Assembly: GCF_030758345.1 (NCBI RefSeq)
Contig: NZ_JAVAMO010000004.1
Coordinates: forward strand, 186,001 to 250,000
DNA from: Ruegeria discodermiae
GTDB taxonomy: Bacteria > Pseudomonadota > Alphaproteobacteria > Rhodobacterales > Rhodobacteraceae
Length of the DNA: 64,000 bases
Direction: 5' to 3'
A program made the position numbers and the translations under genes. The notes below the pieces were generated by a model. That model was given only the letters and a program-made list of their open reading frames with translations, was not told the DNA's origin and did not search any database. Numbering within the stretch: position 1 is the first letter of the stretch; the number at the start of each line of letters is the position of its first letter. This document shows, one piece after another, positions 52,051 through 60,433 of this stretch.

Positions 52051-53847
52051 ATGGCGAAAGTAAAGCCCGAAGACCTGCGATCACGGCAATGGTTCATGAA
52101 CCCGGAAAACCCGGAGATGACCGCGCTCTATCTTGAGCGCTATCTGAACTACGGGCTGACCCGGGAAGAGCTGCAATCCGGCAAGCCGATCATCGCCATT
52201 GCCCAGACCGGAAGCGACCTGAGCCCGTGCAACCGGCACCATCTGGAACTGACCAAGCGCGTGCGCGACGGGATCATCGCAGCGGGCGGCACACCGCTGG
52301 AGATCCCCGTGCACCCCATACAGGAGACCGGCAAGCGGCCCACGGCCATGCTAGACCGCAACCTCGCCTATCTGTCACTGGTCGAGACGCTGTTCGGTTA
52401 TCCGATCGACGGAGTGGTGCTGAATATCGGCTGTGACAAGACCACGCCTGCGCTGCTGATGGCCGCCGCCACGGTGAATGTGCCCGCCATTGCGCTGAGC
52501 GTCGGGCCAATGCTGAACGGCTGGTACCAAGGCGAGCGTGCCGGGTCGGGAACCGTGATCTGGAAGGCGCGCGAATTGCTGGCCGCCGGTGAGATCGACG
52601 ATAACGAGTTCATGGAGATCGCTGCTGCGTCAGCCCCTTCGGTGGGTTATTGCAACACGATGGGCACGGCAACCACGATGAATTCGCTGGCCGAAGCGCT
52701 TGGCATGCAACTGCCCGGCGCGGCGGCAATCCCTGCGCCCTATCGCGAGCGCGGGCAGATCAGCTATGAGACTGGCAGACGGATCGTAGACATGGTCTGG
52801 GAGGACTTGCGCCCCAGCGACATCATGACCCGCGCGGCCTTCGAGAATGCTATCGTCATCAACTCCGCCATCGGCGGGTCGACCAATGCACCCATCCACC
52901 TCAACGGCATCGCCCGGCATCTGGGCGTGCCGCTGGACAATGACGACTGGCAGGCAGTGGGCCATCAGGTGCCTTTGCTGGTCAATCTTCAGCCTGCCGG
53001 TACCTATCTGGGTGAAGACTACCACCGCGCCGGGGGCGTGCCGGCGGTGATCGGAGAGTTGCTGGCGGCCGGGCTGCTACCCCACCCTGGGGCGATCACC
53101 GCAAACGGGCATAGCATGGGTGATAATTGCCGATCTGTGCGCTCGGGCAATGCAGACGTTATCCGGCCCCTTGCTCAGGCGTTGAAACCTGAGGCGGGAT
53201 TCATCAACCTCAAGGGCAACCTGTTTGACAGCGCGATCCTGAAAACCAGCGTCATCAGCGCGGATTTCCGCGCCCGCTACCTGTCAAACCCCGATGATCC
53301 AAACGCCTTTGAAGGGCGCGCGGTGGTCTTCGACGGGCCGGAGGATTTTCATCACCGAATCGATGACCCGGCAGAAGAGATCGACGAGACCTGCATCCTG
53401 TTCATGCGTGGCGCGGGCCCCAAGGGCTATCCCGGCGGGGCCGAGGTGGTGAACATGCGCCCCCCCGCCTATCTGCTGAAACGCGGGATCGACGCGCTGC
53501 CTTGTGTCGGCGATGGGCGGCAATCGGGAACCTCCGGCTCGCCGTCCATTCTGAACGCCTCGCCCGAGGCGGCGGATGGCGGCGGTCTGGCGCTGCTGCG
53601 GACCGGGGATCGGGTCAGGTTCGACCTGAGCAAAGGGACGGCGGATATGCTGGTGGACGAGTCAGAACTGGCGGCGCGCAGGGCGGATTTGCAGGCGCGG
53701 GGCGGCTATCCTGTCCCGGATAGCCAGTCGCCCTGGCAGCAGTATTTCCGCGAACTCGTGCAGCCTTTCGACAAGGGCATGGTGTTGCGGGATGCACCAG
53801 AATATCGAGACATCTCGCGCAAATCGCTGCCTAGAGACAATCACTGA
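52051..53847 (+). CDS. IlvD/Edd-family sugar-acid dehydratase
   Basis: A 598-residue iron-sulfur dehydratase that turns an aldonic acid into its 2-keto-3-deoxy form. The three cluster cysteines are C60 (S-P-C-N), C128 (N-I-G-C-D-K) and C201 (G-Y-C-N-T-M-G), the pattern of [2Fe-2S] arabonate/xylonate dehydratases; K130 is the residue often carbamylated. The length fits that subgroup and not IlvD proper (about 560). A GGGAGGGG ribosome binding site precedes the ATG at 52051; the ATG at 52036 overlaps it. The operon continues with a hydroxyacid dehydrogenase, a GntR regulator and KdgK. Confidence 0.85.
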   Translation: MAKVKPEDLRSRQWFMNPENPEMTALYLERYLNYGLTREELQSGKPIIAIAQTGSDLSPCNRHHLELTKRVRDGIIAAGGTPLEIPVHPIQETGKRPTAMLDRNLAYLSLVETLFGYPIDGVVLNIGCDKTTPALLMAAATVNVPAIALSVGPMLNGWYQGERAGSGTVIWKARELLAAGEIDDNEFMEIAAASAPSVGYCNTMGTATTMNSLAEALGMQLPGAAAIPAPYRERGQISYETGRRIVDMVWEDLRPSDIMTRAAFENAIVINSAIGGSTNAPIHLNGIARHLGVPLDNDDWQAVGHQVPLLVNLQPAGTYLGEDYHRAGGVPAVIGELLAAGLLPHPGAITANGHSMGDNCRSVRSGNADVIRPLAQALKPEAGFINLKGNLFDSAILKTSVISADFRARYLSNPDDPNAFEGRAVVFDGPEDFHHRIDDPAEEIDETCILFMRGAGPKGYPGGAEVVNMRPPAYLLKRGIDALPCVGDGRQSGTSGSPSILNASPEAADGGGLALLRTGDRVRFDLSKGTADMLVDESELAARRADLQARGGYPVPDSQSPWQQYFRELVQPFDKGMVLRDAPEYRDISRKSLPRDNH

Positions 53848-53854
53848 AATCGGG

Positions 53855-54808
53855 ATGAGTGACCTTCTTGTTTTAGCCCCGCTGACCGAACACATGCGCG
53901 CCCTGTTAGATGCAGACTTTACGCTGCATCACGTATCGGACATGGCTGATCCGCAGCTCTGGCTGGACAAAAATGGCGCAGGTATCCGATATGTGTTGAC
54001 CGACGGGCATTTGGGCCTGCCTGCCGCCTATCTGAACACTCTGCCCGCGCTGGAACTGATTTCAAGCAACGGTGTCGGGTATGACGCAATCGACACCGAT
54101 GCAGTGGTCGAGCGCGGGGTGCTGGTCACCCATACTCCGGATGTGCTGAACGAAGAGGTCGCCAGCACCGCCTTGCTGCTTTACCTGTCCTGCTACCGCA
54201 ACTGGGAAGCTCAAATGGCACAGGCCCGGACAGGTCGGTGGCAAACCGAGGGCGAACTGCCCCTGGCTCAGAGCGCAGATGGGCGGACCGTCGGCATTCT
54301 GGGATTGGGCCGAATCGGTATGGCGATTGCCCGAAAGCTCGAAGCTTTCGGCTGTACCATTTGCTACACGGCCCGTGCGCGCAAGGATGTCGGCTATGCG
54401 TTTTATGACGATCTGGTCAAGCTGGCCCATTCCGTGGATGCGCTGATCTGCGTGATACCAGGTGGTGCCGCCACGCGGCACATGGTGAATGCCGAGGTCA
54501 TCGCCGCACTGGGTCCCCAAGGCGTTCTGATCAATGTCGGGCGCGGCTCAGTTGTCGACGAGGCAGCGCTTGTAGTGGCACTGCAGGAGGGTCACCTTGG
54601 TTGGGCGGGGCTGGATGTGTTCGAGAACGAACCTCACATCCCTCACGCCCTGCGCGCCCATCCCCGCGCGATCCTTACACCGCATATTGGCAGCGCGACC
54701 GTGGAAACCCGTGCCGCGATGGGACAATTGGCGGCGGAAAACCTCTTGCTGCATAAGCGCTCCGGCCGGGTCAAATCTCCGGTACCGGAATGCGCCTCGC
54801 TGCTCTAG
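53855..54808 (+). CDS. D-isomer-specific 2-hydroxyacid dehydrogenase
   Basis: A 317-residue NAD(P)-dependent enzyme of the glyoxylate/hydroxypyruvate reductase type. The Rossmann motif G-I-L-G-L-G-R-I-G-M-A is clear, the catalytic arginine lies in N-V-G-R-G-S-V-V-D, the glutamate in F-E-N-E-P, and the histidine in T-P-H-I-G-S-A. It starts seven bases after the dehydratase and is co-transcribed with it. It could reduce glycolaldehyde- or hydroxypyruvate-level products of the sugar acid. The open frame upstream overlaps the dehydratase and is not used. Confidence 0.82.
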   Translation: MSDLLVLAPLTEHMRALLDADFTLHHVSDMADPQLWLDKNGAGIRYVLTDGHLGLPAAYLNTLPALELISSNGVGYDAIDTDAVVERGVLVTHTPDVLNEEVASTALLLYLSCYRNWEAQMAQARTGRWQTEGELPLAQSADGRTVGILGLGRIGMAIARKLEAFGCTICYTARARKDVGYAFYDDLVKLAHSVDALICVIPGGAATRHMVNAEVIAALGPQGVLINVGRGSVVDEAALVVALQEGHLGWAGLDVFENEPHIPHALRAHPRAILTPHIGSATVETRAAMGQLAAENLLLHKRSGRVKSPVPECASLL

Positions 54809-54835
54809 CGGGTGCGCAAGATGTTGGCTGAATAA

Positions 54836-54850
54836 TTTGGTACAACCAAA
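54836..54850. promoter_or_regulatory. Candidate GntR (FadR-type) operator, perfect copy
   Basis: TTTGGT-ACA-ACCAAA is a perfect inverted repeat of 6+3+6 and the best match to the FadR-subfamily consensus in the window. It lies 27 bases after the dehydrogenase stop and 130 before the GntR start, with a second site 72 bases further on. Confidence 0.68.
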
Positions 54851-54907
54851 CCTAGAGCATTTCCAGAAAATCCCTCGCAATCTCGCCCATATTGCATTTC
54901 TCGCGCC

Positions 54908-54926
54908 CATTTTGTATGACAAAATG
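54908..54926. promoter_or_regulatory. Candidate GntR (FadR-type) operator, second copy before the GntR gene
   Basis: CATTTTGT-ATG-ACAAAATG is a perfect inverted repeat of 8+3+8 and keeps the TNGTNNNACNA core. Its centre is 74 bases from that of the site at 54836, about seven helical turns, suiting cooperative binding or a loop. It lies about 55 bases before the GntR start codon, as expected for autoregulation. Confidence 0.68.
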
Positions 54927-54980
54927 AGGCGTTTCGCCAACTCTGCCAGCCGAGGGGCTCGTGAGACAGGAGTCACAGAT

Positions 54981-55688
54981 TTGAACACAGGCGCAAGATC
55001 GGGTCGGGCCGCTGACCAGATCGTTCAGTCACTGGAAGACAGGATCAGATCCGGCCGATTGGCGGACGGCTACCCGTTGCCCTCGGAACGCGAGTTGATG
55101 GAAGAGTTCGACATCTCGCGCACGGTGGTCCGTGAGGCGGTGCAGACGTTGTCGAGCAGGGGCCTGGTCGAGACCCGGCCCCGGTACCGCCCCGTGGTGC
55201 GCAAGCCGGGCTTTGACACTGCGATAGCAACGATCAGCGGCGTGGTCGGGCATCTGCTGAATCAGCCGGGCGGCGTGCGCAATCTGTTTGAGACCCGCAT
55301 CATGGTCGAGGCCGCCCTGGTGCGCGAGGCCGCAAAGGACGCGACGCGTGATGACATCGCAGCGCTCAAATATGCGCTGGACGAAAACCGGATGGCGATT
55401 AACGACTCCGAATTGTTTTATCTGACCGACACCCAATTCCATGCCGTGTTCTTCAACATTTCGGGCAACCCGGTCCTGCCTGCGGTGCAACGCGCCTATA
55501 CCACCTGGCTCGCGCCGCAATGGATGCGCATGCCACGGCTGCCCGAGCGCAACCAGCGTAATTACGAGGCGCATCAGGCGATCTTCGAAGGCATCCTGAT
55601 GCGCGATCCCGATGCTGCCGAAGCGGCCCTGCGCGACCACCTTGCCGAAGCCTGGGCACAGGTACGGGCCACATTTGGCGATATCTGA
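54981..55688 (+). CDS. GntR-family (FadR subfamily, FCD) regulator of the sugar-acid island
   Basis: A 235-residue regulator. The winged helix (about 8-75) carries the canonical L-P-S-E-R-E-L-M-E-E-F-D-I-S-R-T-V-V-R-E-A, whose arginines read the TNGTNNNACNA operator in FadR-type proteins. The FCD domain follows, with metal-ligand candidates in D-T-Q-F-H and the late D-H-L. I use a TTG start at 54981 with GGAG eight bases upstream; an ATG at 54924 overlaps an operator and has no ribosome binding site. It is embedded in the dehydratase-KdgK operon behind two operators, so it is probably autorepressed and induced by a sugar-acid intermediate. Confidence 0.8.
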   Translation: MNTGARSGRAADQIVQSLEDRIRSGRLADGYPLPSERELMEEFDISRTVVREAVQTLSSRGLVETRPRYRPVVRKPGFDTAIATISGVVGHLLNQPGGVRNLFETRIMVEAALVREAAKDATRDDIAALKYALDENRMAINDSELFYLTDTQFHAVFFNISGNPVLPAVQRAYTTWLAPQWMRMPRLPERNQRNYEAHQAIFEGILMRDPDAAEAALRDHLAEAWAQVRATFGDI

Positions 55689-55710
55689 CCCTGACGGAGA
55701 GACCCCGACC

Positions 55711-56643
55711 ATGACGCCCAAGCGTAGCATCCGCAGGCTTGCCTGCATCGGCGAAGTGATGATCGAGTTGTCGACCGATCCACAGGGCCAAACCCGGCTG
55801 GGCATCGCCGGGGACAGCTATAACACTGCCGTCTACCTCAAACGCTTGCTGCCCGGGGCGGACACGACTGTCTCTTATGTGACTGCGCTTGGGACCGACC
55901 GGTTCTCGACGCGTATTCTGGACGATATGGCCACGCATGACCTCGACACGACGCATATCGAGCGGCGCGCGGACAAATCCCCCGGCCTCTACGCCATCGA
56001 CACCGATGCAAGCGGTGAGCGCAGTTTTACCTACTGGCGCTCGGATTCGGCGGCGCGCACATTGTTTTCTGCGCCGTGCGAAGTAACACCGGATGTGCTG
56101 GATCAGTTCGATCTGGTCTATCTTTCGGCCATTACGCTTGCGATCCTGCCTGATGCGGTCCGCGCCCTGCTGGCCGAGCGGATCGACAGGTTCCGCGAAG
56201 CGGGGGGGTGGTTAGCCTTTGACAGCAATTACCGGCCAACGCTGTGGGAAGATTCCGAAACAGCGCGCGACTGGACCATGCGGTTCTGGAGGTCGTCCGA
56301 TCTCGCAATGCCCTCGGTCGATGATGAAATGGCGCTGTTTGGAGACAGCAATGAGAACGCGGTTCTGGCCCGGCTGACCAAGGCCGGCGTAAAACGTGGG
56401 GCGCTGAAACGCGGGGCCGAGGGGCCGTTGAGCCTGGCCGATGGATCGGTGCCGGATGGTCTGGCGCGGGTGGATCAGGTGATCGACAGCACCGCCGCCG
56501 GTGACAGTTTCAATGCGGGCTATCTGGCGGCCATTGCCGAGGGCGGCTCGGATCACGAGGCGATGCGGCGCGGCCACAATCTGGCAGCGCGGGTGATCGC
56601 GCATCGCGGCGCGATCATTCCGCCGCAGGAGATGGCCGGTTAG
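55711..56643 (+). CDS. kdgK: 2-keto-3-deoxygluconate kinase (PfkB family)
   Basis: A 310-residue ribokinase-fold sugar kinase. It opens C-I-G-E-V-M-I-E-L and has the PfkB signature A-A-G-D265-S-F-N-A-G, where D265 is the catalytic base. G-D-S-Y-N-T-A-V-Y-L near residue 32 and F-D-S-N-Y-R-P-T-L-W in the middle are typical of KdgK. It phosphorylates KDG to KDPG for Entner-Doudoroff cleavage. It starts 22 bases after the GntR gene. Together with KduD and the two dehydratases it places KDG at the centre of this island. No KDPG aldolase is in the window. Confidence 0.87.
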   Translation: MTPKRSIRRLACIGEVMIELSTDPQGQTRLGIAGDSYNTAVYLKRLLPGADTTVSYVTALGTDRFSTRILDDMATHDLDTTHIERRADKSPGLYAIDTDASGERSFTYWRSDSAARTLFSAPCEVTPDVLDQFDLVYLSAITLAILPDAVRALLAERIDRFREAGGWLAFDSNYRPTLWEDSETARDWTMRFWRSSDLAMPSVDDEMALFGDSNENAVLARLTKAGVKRGALKRGAEGPLSLADGSVPDGLARVDQVIDSTAAGDSFNAGYLAAIAEGGSDHEAMRRGHNLAARVIAHRGAIIPPQEMAG

Positions 56644-56716
56644 CATAACTGGACAAGCCCGGAAAACGCTGCGCCAATAGGGCCGATTGTTAAGACAGCC
56701 ACAGCTGGAGTCCGCC

Positions 56717-57280
56717 ATGACCACTGCCCTCGCCCGCGTGATCGACGCCATCGACGCCGCCAATGCCAAAGACCCGCGCCAGGATGAGGGCCAGCCCGAG
56801 GCGCTGCTTTATGGTCAGCGCATGAGCGAGGAACTGGCACGCTTGTTCCCTGATGCCTCTGAACCGCTGCAGATCGCGGCGCGCGGCCAGCATGTGGAAC
56901 GCTGGAAACTGGCGCGCAGCGAATATCCCGAAGGCCGCGCCGGATATCTGGCCTGGCGGCGCGCGCAGGCCGAACATCACGCGGAGGTGGTCTGCACCCT
57001 GATGGAAACCGAGGGCTATGGCGTCGAAGATACCGAGGCTGCGGGCCGGATGCTGCGCAAACAAGGCATCAAGCGCGACACCGAGGTGCAGGCGCTTGAG
57101 GATGTGATCTGTTTCGTTTTCCTGAAATGGTATTTTGCCCCTTTCGCCGAGAAACACTCACCGGAGAAGATTGAAAGCATCGTGCAGAAGACGGCACGCA
57201 AGATGTCATCTGAGGCGCGCGCGCGCGTGTTGACCGAGTTCGATCTGCCCGCCCCTCTGGCCACTGCGTTTCAGGACTAA
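56717..57280 (+). CDS. DUF4202 protein
   Basis: A 187-residue all-helical protein of the DUF4202 family, with the typical R-V-I-D-A-I-D-A-A-N-A-x-D-P start and the C-terminal W-Y-F-A-P-F-A-E-K-H. The family has no characterised activity that I know of; conserved histidines (R-G-Q-H-V-E-R-W and A-E-H-H-A-E-V) suggest an HD-like metal site. GGAG lies about seven bases before the ATG at 56717. It is convergent with the binding-protein gene at 57289. Confidence 0.75.
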   Translation: MTTALARVIDAIDAANAKDPRQDEGQPEALLYGQRMSEELARLFPDASEPLQIAARGQHVERWKLARSEYPEGRAGYLAWRRAQAEHHAEVVCTLMETEGYGVEDTEAAGRMLRKQGIKRDTEVQALEDVICFVFLKWYFAPFAEKHSPEKIESIVQKTARKMSSEARARVLTEFDLPAPLATAFQD

Positions 57281-57288
57281 CGCCAAGC

Positions 57289-58323
57289 TTACCACCGCAT
57301 CGCATCACGCCATTCCGACAGAAAGGCACGGCGTTTCAAGCCGTCGAGATAGACCAGCAGCCCCGGCCCCAGCCGGATTGGGCGGCGGGTGGCGCTGACC
57401 GCGCCCTCCGGTGCGGGAAAGCGGGGGAATGGGTAATAGTCAAGCTCGGCAGGCCCCCAGGCTGCGCGGATCAGGTGGTCGATGAACAGGCCTGCCGCCT
57501 GTGGGTTGGGGGCGTCACGCAGGATGGCGGCGGTTCGTAGCATCATGATCGTGTAATCCTGCAACTCGACGATACGGATACCGTCGGCAAGGTCGGTGCG
57601 GGCAGTGGCGTAGCTGCCCAGCACGTTGTAGGCCATGGCGATCTCGCCTGTGGCCACCTTCTCGATCATCTCACTGGTGCAGCAAAAGAACCGCGTGCCG
57701 AGATTGCCCATCACCTCGGACAACCGCCAATAGCTTTCCGAGGCGCGCGCATCCTGCGTGGCAAAGAGATAGCCCGCCCCGCTCTGCGAGATGTCATAAG
57801 TGCCGATACGCCCCCGGAACCGGTCTTCGTGGTCGCGCAGCAGGCGGATCAGGTCCTGCCGTGTTTGCGGGATGTCGAGTCCCTCGAAGGCGGCGGGCGA
57901 GATGACCAGCGTCACGGTTTCCTGCGAAAAGGCAAAGAGGTGATCGCGCCAGTTGCCCCAATCCGGCACCAGATCGGTGGCGGCCGAACTATAGGGCTGG
58001 GTGTACCCGTCATTGGACAGTTTGGTCTGCAGATCCATGGCCGAAGACAGAACCAGATCAAATGGCTCGCCCCCCTGCACCGCCTTCATCACCTCGGCGC
58101 TGCTGGCGACCACATAATCGATGGCAATCTCGGGATTTGCGGCGACAAATGCGGCCAGGAAAGGCTCGAACAAGTCAATATCGGTGGTCGAAAGGATGCG
58201 CAATTGGGCATCCGCATCCGGATCACCCACCATCAGTTCATCTTCGATTTCATAGGCATGCAGCGCGCTGGCATAGCTGAGCCAGAACGAAATCAGGAGG
58301 CCGGGAACCACAGCGTGACGCAT
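57289..58323 (-). CDS. Periplasmic binding protein co-transcribed with the TctDE two-component system
   Basis: A 344-residue exported protein of the iron/thiamine-type binding-protein fold (SBP_bac_1/AfuA-like), with a Sec signal ending in L-H-A. R-I-L-S-T-T-D-I-D-L-F-E-P-F and the F-D-L-V-L-S-S-A-M-D region are typical. No ABC permease or ATPase gene is adjacent. Instead it overlaps the sensor-kinase gene by 31 bases, so it probably acts as a ligand-binding co-sensor for that kinase, comparable to PgtC in the phosphoglycerate system. Start is at 58323. Confidence 0.75.
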   Translation of the reverse strand: MRHAVVPGLLISFWLSYASALHAYEIEDELMVGDPDADAQLRILSTTDIDLFEPFLAAFVAANPEIAIDYVVASSAEVMKAVQGGEPFDLVLSSAMDLQTKLSNDGYTQPYSSAATDLVPDWGNWRDHLFAFSQETVTLVISPAAFEGLDIPQTRQDLIRLLRDHEDRFRGRIGTYDISQSGAGYLFATQDARASESYWRLSEVMGNLGTRFFCCTSEMIEKVATGEIAMAYNVLGSYATARTDLADGIRIVELQDYTIMMLRTAAILRDAPNPQAAGLFIDHLIRAAWGPAELDYYPFPRFPAPEGAVSATRRPIRLGPGLLVYLDGLKRRAFLSEWRDAMRW

Positions 58324-59666
58324 GCGCCATCTCCTTTGTTTTCAAGGGTAAGCCTGCCACCATGCGCTTCCAACACCTCGCGTGCGATAGTCAGGCCAAG
58401 GCCCGAACCAACCGTGCCACCGGCATTGTCGCCGCGCGCAAAGCGCTCGGTCATGCGGTGCAAGGCCCCTTCGGGGAAGCCACCGGCATGATCTCTCACC
58501 ATGATGAAGCAATCGGACGCCTCGCGCCCGATACGGATATCCACGTCGCTATCGGGCGCGGAGTATTTGATCGCGTTATCCAGCACATTGCGCAGGGCGT
58601 TTTCGATCAGCACCGCATCGCCCAGCACCTCTGGTGTGCCCTCGCTCTGCATCGAAAGCCCGATATCGCGCAGATCGGCAACCGGGCGCAGCCGGTCGAC
58701 CAGTTCTTCGGCCAGTTCGGTGAGCAGCACCCGCTCCTTCTCAAGATGGTCGGTGCGGAAAGTGACCATCGCGTGATCCAGTAGCTGTCCGGCGGCGCGC
58801 GAGCTTTCATCAAGCGCCCGGATCATCTCTTTGATCGCGGCGCGGTTTTCGGGGCGCTCGACACGCCTGAGCGCGATTTCGGCCTGCGTGCGCACGGTGA
58901 AGAGCGGCGTGCGCACGCGATGCGCCGCTTCGGCAATGAAGTCCTCGGACCGGGACAAGGAATAGCGCAGCCGGTCAATGAACGAATTGAGCGAGATAAC
59001 CAGCGGGGCCATTTCCTGCGGCACCGGGCCTTTGACCGAACGCAAATCCTTTGGGCCGCGCCGTGACACGGCGCCTGCGAGATCGCGCAGCGGCCGCAGG
59101 CCGAATTCGGTGGTCAACACGGCCAGCAAAGCCGCCAGCACAAAGAAGCCGATGCCCACCGCTGCGCCCCTGCGCGAGACCTGCGCAAGGGTCTGCATCA
59201 ACCCCTGCCGGGTCTGAGCAACAGAGACGGTGACCATGATCGGCGTCCCCGCAACAGACAGGCGGCGCTCAGCCGTGGCCATGCGTACTTCGGTCCCGGC
59301 ATAAGGCGCGGTGATATAGCCGCCATCGCGGCCCGGATCACCGGGATCGGGCAGATCCTCATAGCCGGTCAAAAGCTGGCCATCGGCCAGAATGCGATAG
59401 AACACGCGATCTTCGCTGACATTTCCCAGCATTGACAGCGCGGCATAGGGTAGATCGACGGAAATCTCGCCGTCGCGCACCGTCATCGTATCGAGGATCG
59501 AGGTCACACTGGCCATCAGGATGCTGTCCTGCGTGTCCTGCGCCACGTTACGGGCCAGATTGGTCACCAGCAGAACCAGCACAGCCGCCAGCACAGCGGA
59601 ACCCAGTACCAATTGCCCGATCAGGCGGCGGCGGATCGAGCCGCTGATCTGTGCCGCACGGCTCAT
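58293..59666 (-). CDS. tctE: Sensor histidine kinase, TctE type
   Basis: A 457-residue membrane sensor kinase. Transmembrane helices lie at about 18-36 and 169-187, flanking a periplasmic 2CSK_N-type domain. A HAMP-like linker follows, then the phosphoacceptor H249 in A-H-R-V-R-T-P-L, and ATP-binding boxes N (R-N-V-L-D-N-A-I-K-Y) and G (G-S-G-L-G-L-T). It is coupled to the regulator by ATGA overlap and to the binding protein by a 31-base overlap. The divergent tctCBA operon is the expected target. Confidence 0.88.
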   Translation of the reverse strand: MSRAAQISGSIRRRLIGQLVLGSAVLAAVLVLLVTNLARNVAQDTQDSILMASVTSILDTMTVRDGEISVDLPYAALSMLGNVSEDRVFYRILADGQLLTGYEDLPDPGDPGRDGGYITAPYAGTEVRMATAERRLSVAGTPIMVTVSVAQTRQGLMQTLAQVSRRGAAVGIGFFVLAALLAVLTTEFGLRPLRDLAGAVSRRGPKDLRSVKGPVPQEMAPLVISLNSFIDRLRYSLSRSEDFIAEAAHRVRTPLFTVRTQAEIALRRVERPENRAAIKEMIRALDESSRAAGQLLDHAMVTFRTDHLEKERVLLTELAEELVDRLRPVADLRDIGLSMQSEGTPEVLGDAVLIENALRNVLDNAIKYSAPDSDVDIRIGREASDCFIMVRDHAGGFPEGALHRMTERFARGDNAGGTVGSGLGLTIAREVLEAHGGRLTLENKGDGACVTLWFPAS

Positions 59667-60328
59667 GCGCGTGAAATCCTGTAGCCCATACCGCGCACCG
59701 TGACGATTTCTACGTCTGATCCGACCAGATGCTTGCGTAACCGACCCACATAGACCTCGATCGCATTGTCCGAGACATCCTCGTCATAGCTGAACAGGCG
59801 GTCGACCAGTTTGGGTTTGGAAAAGATGCGGTCCGGCGCGCTCAGGAAAATCTCCAGCAGACGCAATTCCTTGTTGCGCAGGCTGACACGACGATCGCCC
59901 ACGGTAAGTGTCCCGGCCAGCGGATCGAAGGTGACATCACCGAATCGCTGGACGGTCGATGCCCCCCCGCCCCGCCGCCTGAGAACCGCGCGGCAACGGG
60001 CCTCAAGCTCGGAAAAGTCGAACGGTTTGGTGATGTAGTCATCCGCGCCAAGGTCCAGAACACTGACCCTGTCCGACACTGCAGACCGCGCGGTCAATAC
60101 GATTACGGGCGTCTCGTTGCGGGCCTGCCGATGCGATTTCAGGAAGTCGCGCCCATCGCCATCGGGCAGCATAATATCCAGCAAAATCAAATCGTAATCG
60201 GCCGCCTCGGCAAAGGCGCGCGCTTGTTCCACATCCGGTGCATGATCCACAACATGACCGTCCAGACGCAACCGGTCCAGCACCGCAGAGGCGAGCGTCA
60301 TCGAGTCTTCTACCAGCAGGAACCGCAT
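59663..60328 (-). CDS. tctD: OmpR-family response regulator, TctD type
   Basis: A 221-residue response regulator. The receiver domain has phosphoacceptor D51 in L-L-D-I-M-L-P-D-G-D-G and the conserved lysine in Y-I-T-K-P-F. The C-terminal half is an OmpR winged helix (L-R-N-K-E-L-R-L-L-E, ending V-R-G-M-G-Y-R). It is the first gene of the tctDE-binding protein operon and is divergent from tctC across 105 bases, which should hold its binding sites. Confidence 0.9.
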   Translation of the reverse strand: MRFLLVEDSMTLASAVLDRLRLDGHVVDHAPDVEQARAFAEAADYDLILLDIMLPDGDGRDFLKSHRQARNETPVIVLTARSAVSDRVSVLDLGADDYITKPFDFSELEARCRAVLRRRGGGASTVQRFGDVTFDPLAGTLTVGDRRVSLRNKELRLLEIFLSAPDRIFSKPKLVDRLFSYDEDVSDNAIEVYVGRLRKHLVGSDVEIVTVRGMGYRISRA

Positions 60329-60433
60329 CCTTGAGCCTTCGCTTTCGTCCGCCGCGACAGGTTTGTGTCAGCTTCGCGTGTTTGACTCCAGTGATGGGCG
60401 GCCCGGCCGCCTTTTGTCAAACGGGAGGACACC

